Assembly: GCA_035772735.1 (NCBI GenBank)
Contig: JASDFA010000019.1
Location: forward strand, 69,540,001-69,604,000
Origin: Datura wrightii
Lineage: Eukaryota > Streptophyta > Magnoliopsida > Solanales > Solanaceae
Reading direction: 5' to 3'
DNA length: 64,000 nucleotides
Under the pieces are notes generated by a model. It did no database searches. It saw only the letters and a program-made list of their open reading frames with translations, and was not told the DNA's origin. Shown piece after piece: positions 43,641-54,954 of this stretch; within the stretch, counting starts at the first letter, position 1, and each line of letters opens with the position of its first letter. The translations under genes and the position numbers were made by a program.

Positions 43641-45215
43641 GTAACGAAGCACACCATCTCCGCTTTTTGAGAAAGCCTCCACTTCTTTTCTGAAAACTGC
43701 TTCTTTAAGCTTAAGTAATATGGGATCTTCATCCTACTTTGACTTAACTTCAACAAATAATGAGGAATCTGACCCACTTTGTAGTACTACTCTGCCCTCA
43801 CCTGAATCGACCAATTGCACTCCCAACCAAGCTAACCTGTGAATATCTTTTGCCAGTTCCTTTCTTCCCTCTTCAACATGAGCAACGCTCCCTATGGACA
43901 TCCTTCTTAGGGTATCATCCACTACATTGGCCTTGCCCGGGTGGTATAGCACGCTTATGTCATAATCCTTCAGTAACTCCAACCACCTTCTCTGATGAAG
44001 GTCTAAATCTTTCTGACTGAACACACACTTAAGGCTCTTGTGATCGATGAAAACATCCACGTGAACCCCATAAAGGTAATGCCTCTATATCTTAAGAGGA
44101 AACACCACTACAGCCAATTCAAGATCATGAGTAGGATAGTTCTTCTCATGAACTTTGAGCTATCTGGAGGCATAAGCCATCACCTTACCCCGCTGCATGA
44201 GAAGACAACCAATGCCAACTCTGGAAGCATCACAGCAGACTACAAATCCATTTGTTCCTTCTAGTAAGGTCAAAACTGAAGTTGTGGTGAGTCAAGTCTT
44301 CAACTCTTAAAAAGTCTTCTCACATGCATCTGACCACTGAAACTTCACCTTTTTCTGAGTTAGCTTAGTCAGAGGAGATCAATAGAGGAAAATCCTACTA
44401 CAACCGTCAATACTAACCAGCTAGACCTAGAAAACTTTTGATATCTGTTAGGGAAGTAGGTCTTGGCTAGTGTTTCACCACTGCTATCTTTAAAGGATCT
44501 ACCTGAATACCCTCACTTGAGACCACATGACCAAGGAATGCCACAAACTTTTGCTAGAATTGGCATTTACTGAATTTAGTGAATAGCTGGCGGTTTCTGT
44601 GAGTCTACAACACTATTCTTAGATGGTTAGAATGCTCCTCCTCATTCTTGGAGTACACCAGAATGTCATCAATGAATACAAAGATGAACATGTCGAGATT
44701 CTACTTGAAAATCCTATTCATTAGGTCCATGAAAGTTTTAGGGGCATTAGTTAGTCCAAAGGACATAACCACGAATTCATAGTGACCATACCGAGTTCTA
44801 AAGGTTGTTTTCGGTATGTCACATTCTCTGACTCTAAGTTGATGATACCCCAACTTGAGATCTACTTTGAAAAAACAATTGGATCCTTGAAGCTAATTGA
44901 AAAAGTCGTCAATCCTGGGTAGGGGATACCTGTTCTTAACTGTAACCTTGTTCAGTTTCCAGTAGTTGATACATATTTTGAGGGAACCATCCTTATTTCG
45001 CACGAACAACACTGGAGCACCCTATGGGGAAATGTTGGGCCTGATAAAACCTTTATTAAGAAGGTCCTTTACTTGTTCCTTCAACTCCTTAATCTCAGCT
45101 GGAGCCATTCTGTAGGGAGAAACGGAGATGGGCTGAGTGTCTAGAAAAAAGTCTATGCCGAAGTCTATTTCCCGCTCGGGAGGTACTCCGGGGATATCTT
45201 TGGGAAACACGTTAG
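43641..45215 (-). pseudogene. Tek-3 RNase H and reverse transcriptase, broken
   Basis: RNase H: MDVFIDHKSLKCVFSQKDLD, QRRWLELLKDYDISVLYHPG at 43734-44060. RT runs 44400-45210, starting PKDIPGVPPEREIDFGIDFF and including KDGSLKICINYWKLNKVTV, FVVMSFGLTNAP and VFIDDILVYSKNEEE near 44640-44690, so the catalytic FIDD box is still present. In-frame stops after FIRPNISP (45022) and elsewhere. Confidence 0.88.
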
Positions 45216-46843
45216 GGAATTAGCTGACAACTGGAACTAAATGGATAGTTGGGGTCTTGGAGCTTGAATCTTTTACCCAAACTTGGTGATAAATGCAACA
45301 TTTAGAAATGAGCTTCTTTGCCTTAAGGTAGGAAATAAATCGACCCTTGGGCGCTAAACTACTGCCCATCCATTCTAAAACTGGCTCATTTGGAAACTAA
45401 AATCTGACGACTCTAGTTCTGCAGTCGACTGAGGCATAACCAGAGTGTAACTAATCCATGCCAAGAATGAGATCAAAATCTACCATGTCTAGTTCTACTA
45501 GATCAACTGGAAAGACTTTACTCAATACTAAGACGGGGTAGTTTCTATACACCCGGATGGCTCTAACTGACTCACTAACTGGGGTAGAGAATGAGAATGG
45601 TTATGAAAGGAATTTTGGACTAATTTTAAATTGTATAGCTATGTAAGGAGTCACGAATGATAGGGTGGCTCCTGGATGTAGTAGGACATGCACATCTAGA
45701 TAGAAGAGACGTAACATACCTGTGAACACATCAGGTGAGCTCCTGATTCTGATGAGAGGACAAAGCATAAAAGCGGTTTTGGCGTTGGCCACCATCCGTA
45801 CCTGAAGTGTTACCTTGCTAAACTGGACGACCTATTGGGGCTGCTAAGGTGGTAGATTGTGATATCCCCCTTCCTATTGACGGACATTCCTTGAGCTTGA
45901 GACCTAGTTATCCACATCCATAGCAACCGTCTTTGCCAGAAGCCATTCACCTGGATGGTTCTTTCCACACTTAGGACAAGTTGGGTAGCAGTTTCTGGCT
46001 TTGTAGCTCTGGGACTGAGAACAAGATGCTCCACCCTTCCAATCTTTGATGTTGTTTCTATGGGTGGCTACTACTGTCAGACCTCTGGTGTCCATAATTT
46101 GATTGCCCCATTCTAGCCCGCTTGTTCTCTTGCTCTATATCCTTCAACTTTTCTGCCTCAATCTGCTGGGCATGAACGATGAGGCTGTCCTTTATGAGCA
46201 TCGCAGGCCTGCACTCCTTATGATACTCCATTGAAGAATTTAAGCATGCGAGCCTTTGCTCGACTACCATCTTTGGAGCATACCTCGACAACCGAGTGAA
46301 CTCTAATGCATACTCCTTCATGGTCCTATTACCCTACTTTAAGTTCATGAACTCTGCATCCTTAGCCTCCCTCAACTCCTGGGGGAAGAATCTATCTAGA
46401 AATTTTGTGGTGAACTCTTCCCACTCTACCGATTCTGCTCCTACTAGCCTCCCTTCCTTCCACTGATCATACCAAATATAAGCCACCTCTTTCAACCAGT
46501 AGGCGGTCAGATCAACACTCCCCGCGGAACTAACACCCATAATTCAGGTGATCTTTCGCACCTCATCTACAAACTCTTGTGGGTCCTCTCCCACCTTGGA
46601 TCCATGAAAAGCTGGAGGATTTATTCTGGTGAAATCCCGAACCCTAGCAGCTGTTGTGGACCTGTTTGTATTCACCTAAACCACCTGCTAGTTCACTTGG
46701 TCAGTCACTGTCTGAGCCAGCAGTTGGATTGTCACTCTAAATTCTGCTAAGGAAACTTGATCATCCTAAGGGGCCACTGGAGCTGGTGGGGCAGGTCGGT
46801 TGGCATTGCCAGCTCTCCTTCTATTTCCTCATTTTGGAGGCAT
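45216..46843 (-). pseudogene. Tek-3 protease and gag, broken
   Basis: Protease segment at 45601-45795 reads VHVLLHPGATLSFVTPYIAI: the catalytic Asp has become His (L-H-P-G-A). The zinc-knuckle region at 45904-46095 has CPKCGKNHPGEWLLAKTVAM, in which the second half of the knuckle has lost cysteines. The capsid-like part at 46058-46540 has LTAYWLKEVAYIWYDQWKEG, FTTKFLDRFFPQELREAKDA and YALEFTRLSRYAPKMVVEQR. The likely gag ATG is 46843-46841, followed by an early stop. Confidence 0.87.
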
Positions 46844-47059
46844 AGTTTGACTGAAATGAATAAAGCACGAGTTAGGAGGACATTTATAGAATTAAGCTTC
46901 AATGCATGATAGAGGTATGAACAAAAGGGAGTTTTCCTAATAACGTCTTATAGTCTTCCCATCATAAGTGTGGTGCGCTTCACACCCATGAAAAGGACTC
47001 TACTTGACGCGGCTTTTAGACATCCTAGGATACTCTACCTAGTGCTCTGCTACCAAGCT
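46844..47059 (-). other. Tek-3 leader with tRNA-iMet-like primer site (47044-47055)
   Basis: On the - strand TGGTAGCAGAGC, differing from the initiator-tRNA primer site TGGTATCAGAGC at one base, lies four bases from the LTR start at 47060. The rest is untranslated leader. Confidence 0.8.
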
Positions 47060-48912
47060 TGTCACGATCCGAGTCTATACCCTGGATGAGACACGATATT
47101 TGGTGCCACAAGTGACCCCAAGCCAACCCATGGTCTATCATTACACTGGTAACTAAGAAAACATAAGTGGAAGCTTTAAATAAATAAAACCATTAAAAAA
47201 CTGATTTGATAAGAGTCAATACATCTGAAAAATAAAACTGAATATCTATGTCTATGTCTAAAAGACAACTACTAAATGATGAGTTGCTGGGACAAGCCCT
47301 TAGCTAAATCTAAAATCTGACTATAAAGAACTAACTGAAAGTAAATATCGTCCTCAAAGGATGAGGACTCACCAAATGCTGTTGCTAATATCCTCTGAGG
47401 GAACTACTATTGATGCTAGGACTAAGAACCTGTGTCTATATCATAATACGATACAATGTAGAAGGTATGCATCAGTACTTTGATGTACTAAGTACATGAG
47501 AGGTATAATAAGTATGAAAGAACAAGTCACTGAACTGAAATGACATGAAATGACCAACTCAAATACTAAAAATTGATACAATTGAAATATAACTGATATG
47601 GCCAATAATGACCCTAGCTGATGGTCATAGACATGTCCTGGATCTGAGATACTGAGCGAAGCTAAACTGAACTGAACTAAACTAAACTGAACTGATTTGT
47701 GGGAGAGTCTATAACCGACATATAACCATGTGAGCTACACGTGGAGTTCAATGTATACACCCCATCGATAGGACCCAATATACCTTGCCAGGGTACATGA
47801 ACTGGGTGATCACAAATATGGGGCCCGATGAGCCAAGTAACATACGGTGGCAACATAGTTCTGGGAACCTGGGTGTGCTGGAACCCCGTTGCTCTCGATG
47901 CTAAATCCTATTCCCACTAGATAATCCTAATATGACTACTAAGCTGATAGCTCAAAGCTGGGGCCCAAGACTAAGTCAGAAATACTTATATGGAAGTTCC
48001 CTGAGAGTCTTATCGAACCAGATAACTATAAATGGTGTTCTAAGACTGGCCAAAGTTGCTTATCTAGAAGCATCATAACCGTCTACAGAACAAACTGATA
48101 ACTGAGAACTGATAACTGGGAGGCATTACTGACACCTCAAGAACTGACTATAGTAAAACTGAAAGATACTGAAGATATTTACATCATGACTAAAACTAAG
48201 CTAGCATGCAACTGACCGAGCATTTGACTGATAATAATAAAATAAAATTTCCAACACTGATAGAGTCAAGCAACATTATGTCTATACAATTATGTAGGAC
48301 CCTAGTTACTACACTTATTGAATTAGGGTAAATTAACTTATTAGGAAAACAAGTATCAACATGATTCCTAGATAGTGGACATATAGTAACAAATAGTATG
48401 AACAACATTTCACATGATATAATCAAAACATGACCAGAAAATGCCTCTAATTCGAAAGTCTCAGGGCTTAGAACTGATAAGAAAATTTAGATAAATTTTG
48501 GGGCACGAGGAAAGGACAATTCCCCTGCTAAATTCTCACATACCTGGTGTAGAAATCCTGGAGAAAACTCTTGATGAAATCTTAGAAGAAAAGTCGAAAC
48601 CCCTTTCCCTGCTTTGTGCTTCTTGACTAAATCTTTACGTTTCTGACTTTGAGAGAATGAGAGGAATGAAGAGAGAATGTCGTTCAACCCCTTTAATTCC
48701 CTCCTAAAAGTGTTCAAAATGACAAGGTTTAGAGATTAAAAAAGATGGGAAGTTATTAAAATAACCATGGGAGAAAATCTAGAAAACTACCCGTCAGGGA
48801 CCAACGGGTCACACAATGAGTCGTTGGTTGATACCATGACTCGTTAGGACTAGTCATCAGTCCTGGGCTAGAATTTTGCTCATTGGAAATTGGCAACAAG
48901 GCGGACCACGAC
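47060..48912 (-). repeat. LTR piece E (5' LTR side of Tek-3, truncated)
   Basis: TGTCACGATCCGAG onward. It is colinear with the left LTR 39705-41600 but only about two-thirds identical by eye, far less than expected for partners of one insertion. It is cut at ...GGCGGACCACGAC, where piece D starts. Confidence 0.8.
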
Positions 48913-49480
48913 TGTCACGACCCGAGTTCACACCCTCGCCGTAACACGGGACAAGGAACCCCGAAAGGCTCCAAGTAGACCCATGGCATAATCATAGCAC
49001 ATCACTTAACAATAGAAACAACTAACAACATAATTAAGCGAAAGCTAACTGCAAGACTCTAATAAGGAACCATAAGAACAATTGTAACAACACTTTGATT
49101 CAATGCTGAATCTATCTAGACAAGTCTGAAAGCCTTCTACTAAATTGATGAGTTGCTGAGACAAGCCCCCAGCTAACTCCTAAAATCTTAAAACTAAAAC
49201 ATAAAGAAATATAAACATAAGTCACGTCCTCGGGAGATGAGGACTCACCACTAGAAGCTAGGAGGGGATGAAGTGTATCTAACCACGAGACTGAGTCTGG
49301 AGACTTGAATCTATATCATGAAATGATATAGCACAAAAGGCATGCGGTCAGTACTTGAAATGTACTGAGAATGCAGGAAAATGTAAACAACTAAATATAC
49401 AAATATACGATAAGGAAATAACAAAGTACATCAACATAACTGATTTAACCTGCAACAATCCTCTTATGAGTCACATATAT

Positions 49481-49550
<70 letters not shown>
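49481..49550. repeat. TA microsatellite in LTR piece D
   Basis: About 34 TA units with short interruptions (CATACA at the left, GTATGTATG at the right). Open frames reading YIYIYI here are artefacts. Confidence 0.95.
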
Positions 49551-49562
<12 letters not shown>

Positions 49563-49780
49563 ACACACATGAAACATTCATATGAATCTCATATCCTGAA
49601 ACATCATTGAACTCATGCATAAGGATCAAGTTCTGAACATTTAATAAGAGCCGAATCTGAGAACTAGCATCACACACTGTACTAGATCACTATTAGTAAC
49701 TGAATCTAATTCTCATTCTATTAAATTTGTTTTAATCTGAAATCCAAATCATACAGAACTGAATCATGATGATAACATAA

Positions 49781-50098
49781 CCAAGGGAGTCATTCTCTAT
49801 TATGGAGAGTCCCAGCTAAACTAAGGGAGTCATTCTCTATTAGGGGGAAACCCAACTGAACTAGGGAGTCACTTTCTGGTATGGAGGATACCGACTGAAC
49901 TAGGGAGTCACTCTCTGCTACGGAGGATCCCGACTGAACTAGGGAGCCACTCTCTGTTATGGAGGATCCTGATTGAACTAGGGAGTGACTCTCTGCTATG
50001 GAGGATCCTGACTAAACTACGGAGTCACTCTCTGCTATGGAGGATCCCGAGCTGACCAAGGGAAACATTATCAGCTATGGAGAGTCCCTGGCTGACTA
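49781..50098. repeat. 39-bp minisatellite in LTR piece D
   Basis: About eight head-to-tail units of 38-40 bp, each with AACTAGGGAGTCACTCTCTG then CTATGGAGGATCCCGACTG. The central five are most alike; the edges are diverged. The other LTRs in the window lack this block. Confidence 0.9.
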
Positions 50099-52068
50099 GA
50101 ACATGAGGAGTACTGATCTGACATTATACACCTGGTCTATGCATCTATAGCTAGTCAGAAACTTGAACATTCACAGTTTTCATCATACAACATTCATTTC
50201 GAAAGGACTAGGGCTACTTTCTACTAACAACAAGCCCAACAGTCGAAAATACCATTCTCATGCTTTATCATCATAATTCATATTATCACAGTTCCAAATC
50301 AATATTTCTTCAAATGTCTTACTTTAGTGAACATCTATAGATTCACATCATGCATTACACTCCCACAATAATTAAGTTCTGTATTCATATCACTCAACAT
50401 GTATCATAGAGTCTTTTATGGTTCATAGGTCCAAATTACACTTTAACATAGATACATTGTTTCACATGCTTAGGTTTACGAAAATCCATGCACTTAACTT
50501 CTACCTTAAGCATTTACAACGAATTCATGGAGAAATATAGATTTTCATTTCATAAGACCCATTTCACAATTCACTTCAGTTCATGAGAAAGATGCAATAA
50601 TTAGGCCATTATCATAGATTTACCTCATACCCAGATCTGTTCCATCGAAAGCATAAGAAGAATACACATTTTACTTTCAATTGATCAAGCCTATACACTA
50701 TAATCTCATCCCAACATATTTAGCAATTAGTATATTCTAATCGTTAGGGAATTCATACAATCTTCACATATTTCATACATGGATACAAGTCATTGATTCA
50801 ATTGAGTGGACAACAATAAAACCCCAATCATCGTTGCATCCCTCTCATGAAGATCATTCTAAAATCATATATTCTCACCATCTAGCACATAATTCAAGAT
50901 ATTCAAATAGTTTTATAATCACAATTAGCTCATAATCCTAGTGGATTTTAGAATTCAAGAAGACATAGGAGAAATCACCCATCAATCAAAACCCTAGGTC
51001 ATGCTTTTTTAGAAAAATTGAAATTGGTTTTTTGATAAAAAATTTTGGGGCAAAAGGATGGAAGAATATCCTTTTTGAAAAATCCGCATACCTATTTTCA
51101 AAGAATTTCCCACTTGAACTTGACCTTGAAGCCTTTGAATAATTCCTTGAAGAATCCTTGAACCTTGAGAAAGAGAAGGAAGAAGGGTTTGAGAGTTATT
51201 TGATGAAGAATGAGGGTTTAGGCTAGTCATCCCTTTAAAAATATCTCATACCATGCTCAAAACGACGTAGTTTAGGAGTTAGAAGCATAGGATTTTACGA
51301 AAACACCCCTGAAAAAGCGTAGGAAAAATCACCCTGCCAATCCCCCACGAGGCACTCCACGAGTTTTGGGGACAGGCAATGACTCGTGGGCCAAATCGTG
51401 GAGTGCATTGTCTAACTCTCTCTTTTTCTGCTCTTCCCTCCTCAAGAGTAACTTGATGAGTCATCAGGTCCATGATGACTCATCCCTCCTTCCGTGGTCT
51501 CCACTGTCTCAAAGCCTCACCAGAAATTCCGTGGTCTCCACACTAGAGCCCCTTCTCTAACAAGTGACACCACGACTTATTGGTTGATCCAATGAGCCTT
51601 TATTTACTCTTGTCTTGGCTACTGGAATCCATGAAAGATTTTAGGACTTGTCACCATGGGTGCACATAGCAACTCATTGTGTGACACAAGGGGTTATTGT
51701 TGCCACTCGTTGTCACTGAAGGAGTTAGTCGGAATACTTGGGATCCCCAACTAACGAGTAACACCACGAGTTATTATATCAATCAACGACTCATCATTTG
51801 ACTTGTGGGTTCTTGGAAAGGGATTAACTGGGTTATAAGATGGGAATGCAACGAGTGACAAGACAACTCATTACTCCTCAAAATAGGTCCTTCCATGTCC
51901 TGTTGGTTCCCGAAGAACATCTGATAGGGCTTACCACGACCCAGACAATGGGTCGCTACTACTAATAACGACTCGTTATCTTGGTTGTTCAAAGAAAAAT
52001 TTTCTAGTTTTCCCCTGGTTTTTCATGCAATGTTTGAGTTTGTTCTAAAAAATTTTCGAGGTGTTACA

Positions 52069-53687
52069 ATATAGTGGCTGAGTTGGGTGATCACTGTTTG
52101 ATGCCCATTCGGGCTAATAACTTATGGTGGCAACATAGTTTTGGGAACTTGGGTACGCTGAACCCCGGGCCGCTTGGTTCTAAGTTCTACTCCCACTAGA
52201 GATCCTAGTTGAGTTTACTAGAATGATAGCTTGAAACTGATGTCCTAATACTTAAGTCATAACTACTTATCTATAAGCGTCCTGAGAGTTTGAAGGAGCT
52301 GATAACTGAAAATACCAGCGTTCTAAGACTTTTTAGAGCTGCTTTATCTAAAAGAATCATAATAGTCTAAAGATCAACTAACAAGCTAGTAACTAGTACT
52401 ACTAAGTTTCTCAAAGACTGAATATAGTCAAACTGATCAGCTGGCATTTCTGTAGAATACTAGGTATACAAAGTGTTGACTGAGACTAAATATAGCAAAA
52501 AGGTTAACTGATGTTCATGTAACTATACTAACATTCATAATTTTATAGAAATTATCCTAACAAAGCAATAATTCACATCTGGATTCTAAATCATGCAAGT
52601 CTCATTCAAAATCACATTTAAATATTAGAGATAAAATACATACTATAGTAAATGAGACACCAAGCATATACAATTGGTAAAAATCTTGGAAAACATCAGG
52701 AATCATAACAAAAAGAAAAAATATCATAATCTATTTGAAGAACAAACCCTAGTTTGACTTTCTATAAGGTTGGAATTAACAGGACTTCTGTAAGAATTTT
52801 GGGACACAAAGGTAAAAGAAATTTTCCTTGTTGGATCCCACATACTTGTAGTAGAATCTCTGAGAAAATCCTTGATAAATTTGCAAAGGAAATGAAACCC
52901 TTGTTCTTGCTCTGCACTTCCTGACTGAGTTTATTAGTATTGACTTTGAGGGAAGGTGTAAAATGAGAGGAAATATTAGATCAACTCCCTAAGGACCCTT
53001 CAAAACGCACCCCAAATGATGTAGTTTAGGCATTAAAATAACAGAAAGTAACAAAAATACCCCTGAGAAAATGTTTGGAAAACTACCAGTTGGGATCCAA
53101 CAAGTCGCACAACAAGTCGTTGGCGGTGACCACGACTCATTGGTACCATTCATCGGTCCTGTACTTTCAAACTTCTAGTTATGGGATTGACCAATGGACG
53201 GGAAAAATGACTCGTTAGACGAGAATTTGAGTCATTGGTTCCACTCGTGGTCACCGGGAGAATTTTGAAAAATTTTTGAACTCCACCTAACAACTCATGA
53301 GACGAGTCATTACTCCTTCTAATACACTTTAACTCAACTCGTTGACACCAATGGACATTTTCCATCCTTTCACCCCTCCCAGAAAATGACTTACTTGACT
53401 AGTCATTACACCAAACAATGGCTCGTTGGTTCTAGGGAGGTTTGGATAGGTTTTTGAACTGAGCAACAACGAGTGACGGGGTGACTCATTACTCCTCATA
53501 ACGGGTAGTTCCATGTCACATTGGCTCCTAAATGAAAACCTGCATAGCATGACAACGGCTCATACAACGGGTCATTGTTGTTGACAACGACTCATTGTTT
53601 GAGTCATTCTGAGATAAAATTTTCTAATTTCTTTATGGTTTTCATGCTATGTTTGGGTTTGGTCTAAGAAACTGTTGGGGTATTATA
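52069..53687 (-). repeat. LTR piece C' (outer part of Tek-3 right LTR)
   Basis: It matches the left LTR from about 40480 to its end at high identity (e.g. the block at 52550-52620 against 40965-41040 differs at only a few sites). The first about 775 bases of this LTR are missing, replaced by piece D. Ends GGGGTATTATA. Confidence 0.87.
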
Positions 53688-53858
53688 TTTACTTTCCTAG
53701 TTTTAATACAATGATGTTATTTGATTCAATTTGATAGAACAATTTTGTTGCTATCAATCTTCATTCCCTGTGGATTCAACCCCAACTCACGAGTTAGGTA
53801 AATTATATTACGGCTACCATGTACACTCTCTCCTAGCGAGAATTGGATTTGGATGTCA
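53688..53858 (+). repeat. Ath-1 3' LTR, last part
   Basis: After the second TTTAC: ATTCCCTGTGGATTCAACCC, CAACTCACGAGTTAGG and TATATTACGGCTACC, which is typical Athila LTR-end wording (compare the CCCTGTGGGATCGATACTTGG of Ath-2 at 8590). The end base is uncertain. Confidence 0.65.
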
Positions 53859-54954
53859 TTAATATTGTTGGTACCAAGCAGAGAATTAACAACTGCATAG
53901 CACATCTAAAGAATAAGAAGGCTTTTGTTTAATTATTAACAATCTCCTTCTAGTGCATAATAACTACAGCTTTTAGGAATTTTTTTGTTGAAAAATGGTA
54001 AGTGTGTTATTGATATTGCACATACTTACAAGACATTAGTATACTCCAATTTTTTCCATTAAAAATAAATCCATGTAAAATGCACCCAATTTTGGCTTTA
54101 GGAACTTTTAACATCCCCGACATTTCCTATCATTCCTATTTCATTAAGCAAGAGGCCCTTTTGCAACCTCAATGAATTTCATATTATGCTTTAATTAACT
54201 AACTTGTCATGGTTTAGTCTTTCACCCCTAAAAGCACAAAACAAACTCATTTTATGTAAGGATTGAGGAATGAGCTACAATAAAGAAATGTAGAATGTAC
54301 CAAAATACCAATTAATATTGTGGTCTTAAACATGTCAGGTGGAAATTTAGAATCAAAGAGTTGCCAAAAAATAAAGAAAGAGACATTCTTTTTAAAATGG
54401 ACAAAAAAAGAAAAGTAAGACAAATAAATTGAAATGGGGAGAGTATTGAAAAGTAAGACAAATAAATTGAAATGGGGAGAGTATTAAGCAAGAGGCCCTT
54501 TTACAACCTCAATGAACTACATATTCTGCTTTATTTAACTAACTTGTCTTGGTTTAGTCTTTCGACCATAAAAGCACAGAGCAGACTCATTTATGTAGGG
54601 ATTAAGGAATGAGCAACAATAAAGAGTATACGGGAGGAATTTGATCTTTATTATCAAATGATATGGGAGATAGTTAAAGCATCAGTCTCAACATCAACAG
54701 AAGAAAAGGACTGACCGGCCATTGTTCAAAAGAGATCTCGAAGTCTCAATCTTTTTGCTACATTAAAACATGGGCCGAAGGAAATGATGCTGGCATATCT
54801 ATTATCTTATGAGATTCTTGGTGCCTCGAGAGAATGCTGGGGGATTAAAAAACATTTGTTTCCGCCTTCAAGCTGATTGTCCCCCAACTGTAGCACCTCA
54901 CTGTTACCTTCTCCTGTTGATGTAGCTAACTTACGGCTAGCTGGAGTTTGTCTT
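53859..54954. other. Unassigned AT-rich stretch with internal duplications
   Basis: No gene recognised. A segment of about 140 bp (54143-54286) recurs at 54483-54624 with about 85-90% identity. Between them is a perfect 38-bp tandem pair (54410-54447, 54448-54485). Bases 54625-54954 are unique here; a few codon-like stretches exist but with stops and no known domain. Confidence 0.7.

Larger units (their letters stand above)
48913..52068 (-). repeat. LTR piece D: 3.16-kb Tekay-type LTR, no matching TSD
   Basis: Starts TGTCACGACCCGAG and ends GAGGTGTTACA. It resembles a solo LTR, but the flanks are ACGAC on the left and ATATA on the right. It contains a TA microsatellite (49481-49550) and a 39-bp minisatellite (49781-50098), and an array of ACTCGTGG / CCACGA words at about 51340-51990. 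Confidence 0.8.
39705..53687 (-). mobile_element. Tek-3: decayed Tekay-type element with rearranged right side
   Basis: The left LTR is 39705-42086. The - strand interior (42087-47059) has gag, protease, RT, RNase H, integrase and chromodomain remnants in order. The right side is three LTR pieces: 47060-48912, 48913-52068 and 52069-53687. The last piece pairs well with the left LTR; the first is a clearly more distant relative although it adjoins the primer site. Outer TSD TTTAC shows a single original insertion, followed by recombination with related elements. Confidence 0.8.
1..53858 (+). mobile_element. Ath-1: outermost decayed Athila-type Ty3/gypsy retrotransposon (5' part outside window)
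   Basis: Seen: gag tail, reverse transcriptase, RNase H and integrase remnants at 165-3610, a non-coding linker, an ORF2 remnant at 34671-35982, a long 3' non-coding region, and a 3' LTR starting at 38129. Two large insertions split it: Tek-1 (4629-33771) and Tek-3 (39705-53687). After Tek-3 the LTR tail resumes with the usual Athila wording around 53765-53858. The order gag-pol-ORF2 and the protein style identify Athila (family knowledge). Every domain carries stops or frameshifts, so the copy is dead and old. The 5' LTR and primer-binding site lie upstream of base 1. The 3' end at 53858 (first CA after the conserved LTR tail) is a guess; without the 5' LTR I cannot confirm it by TSD. Confidence 0.85.

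Noticed and set aside
49355..49677. Open frames through the TA tract in LTR piece D
   Set aside because: Same reason: microsatellite translation inside an LTR.
48913..52068. Simple solo LTR call for piece D
   Set aside because: Flanking 5-mers ACGAC and ATATA do not match and the outer LTR sequence is partly duplicated on either side, so a clean insertion and collapse does not explain it.
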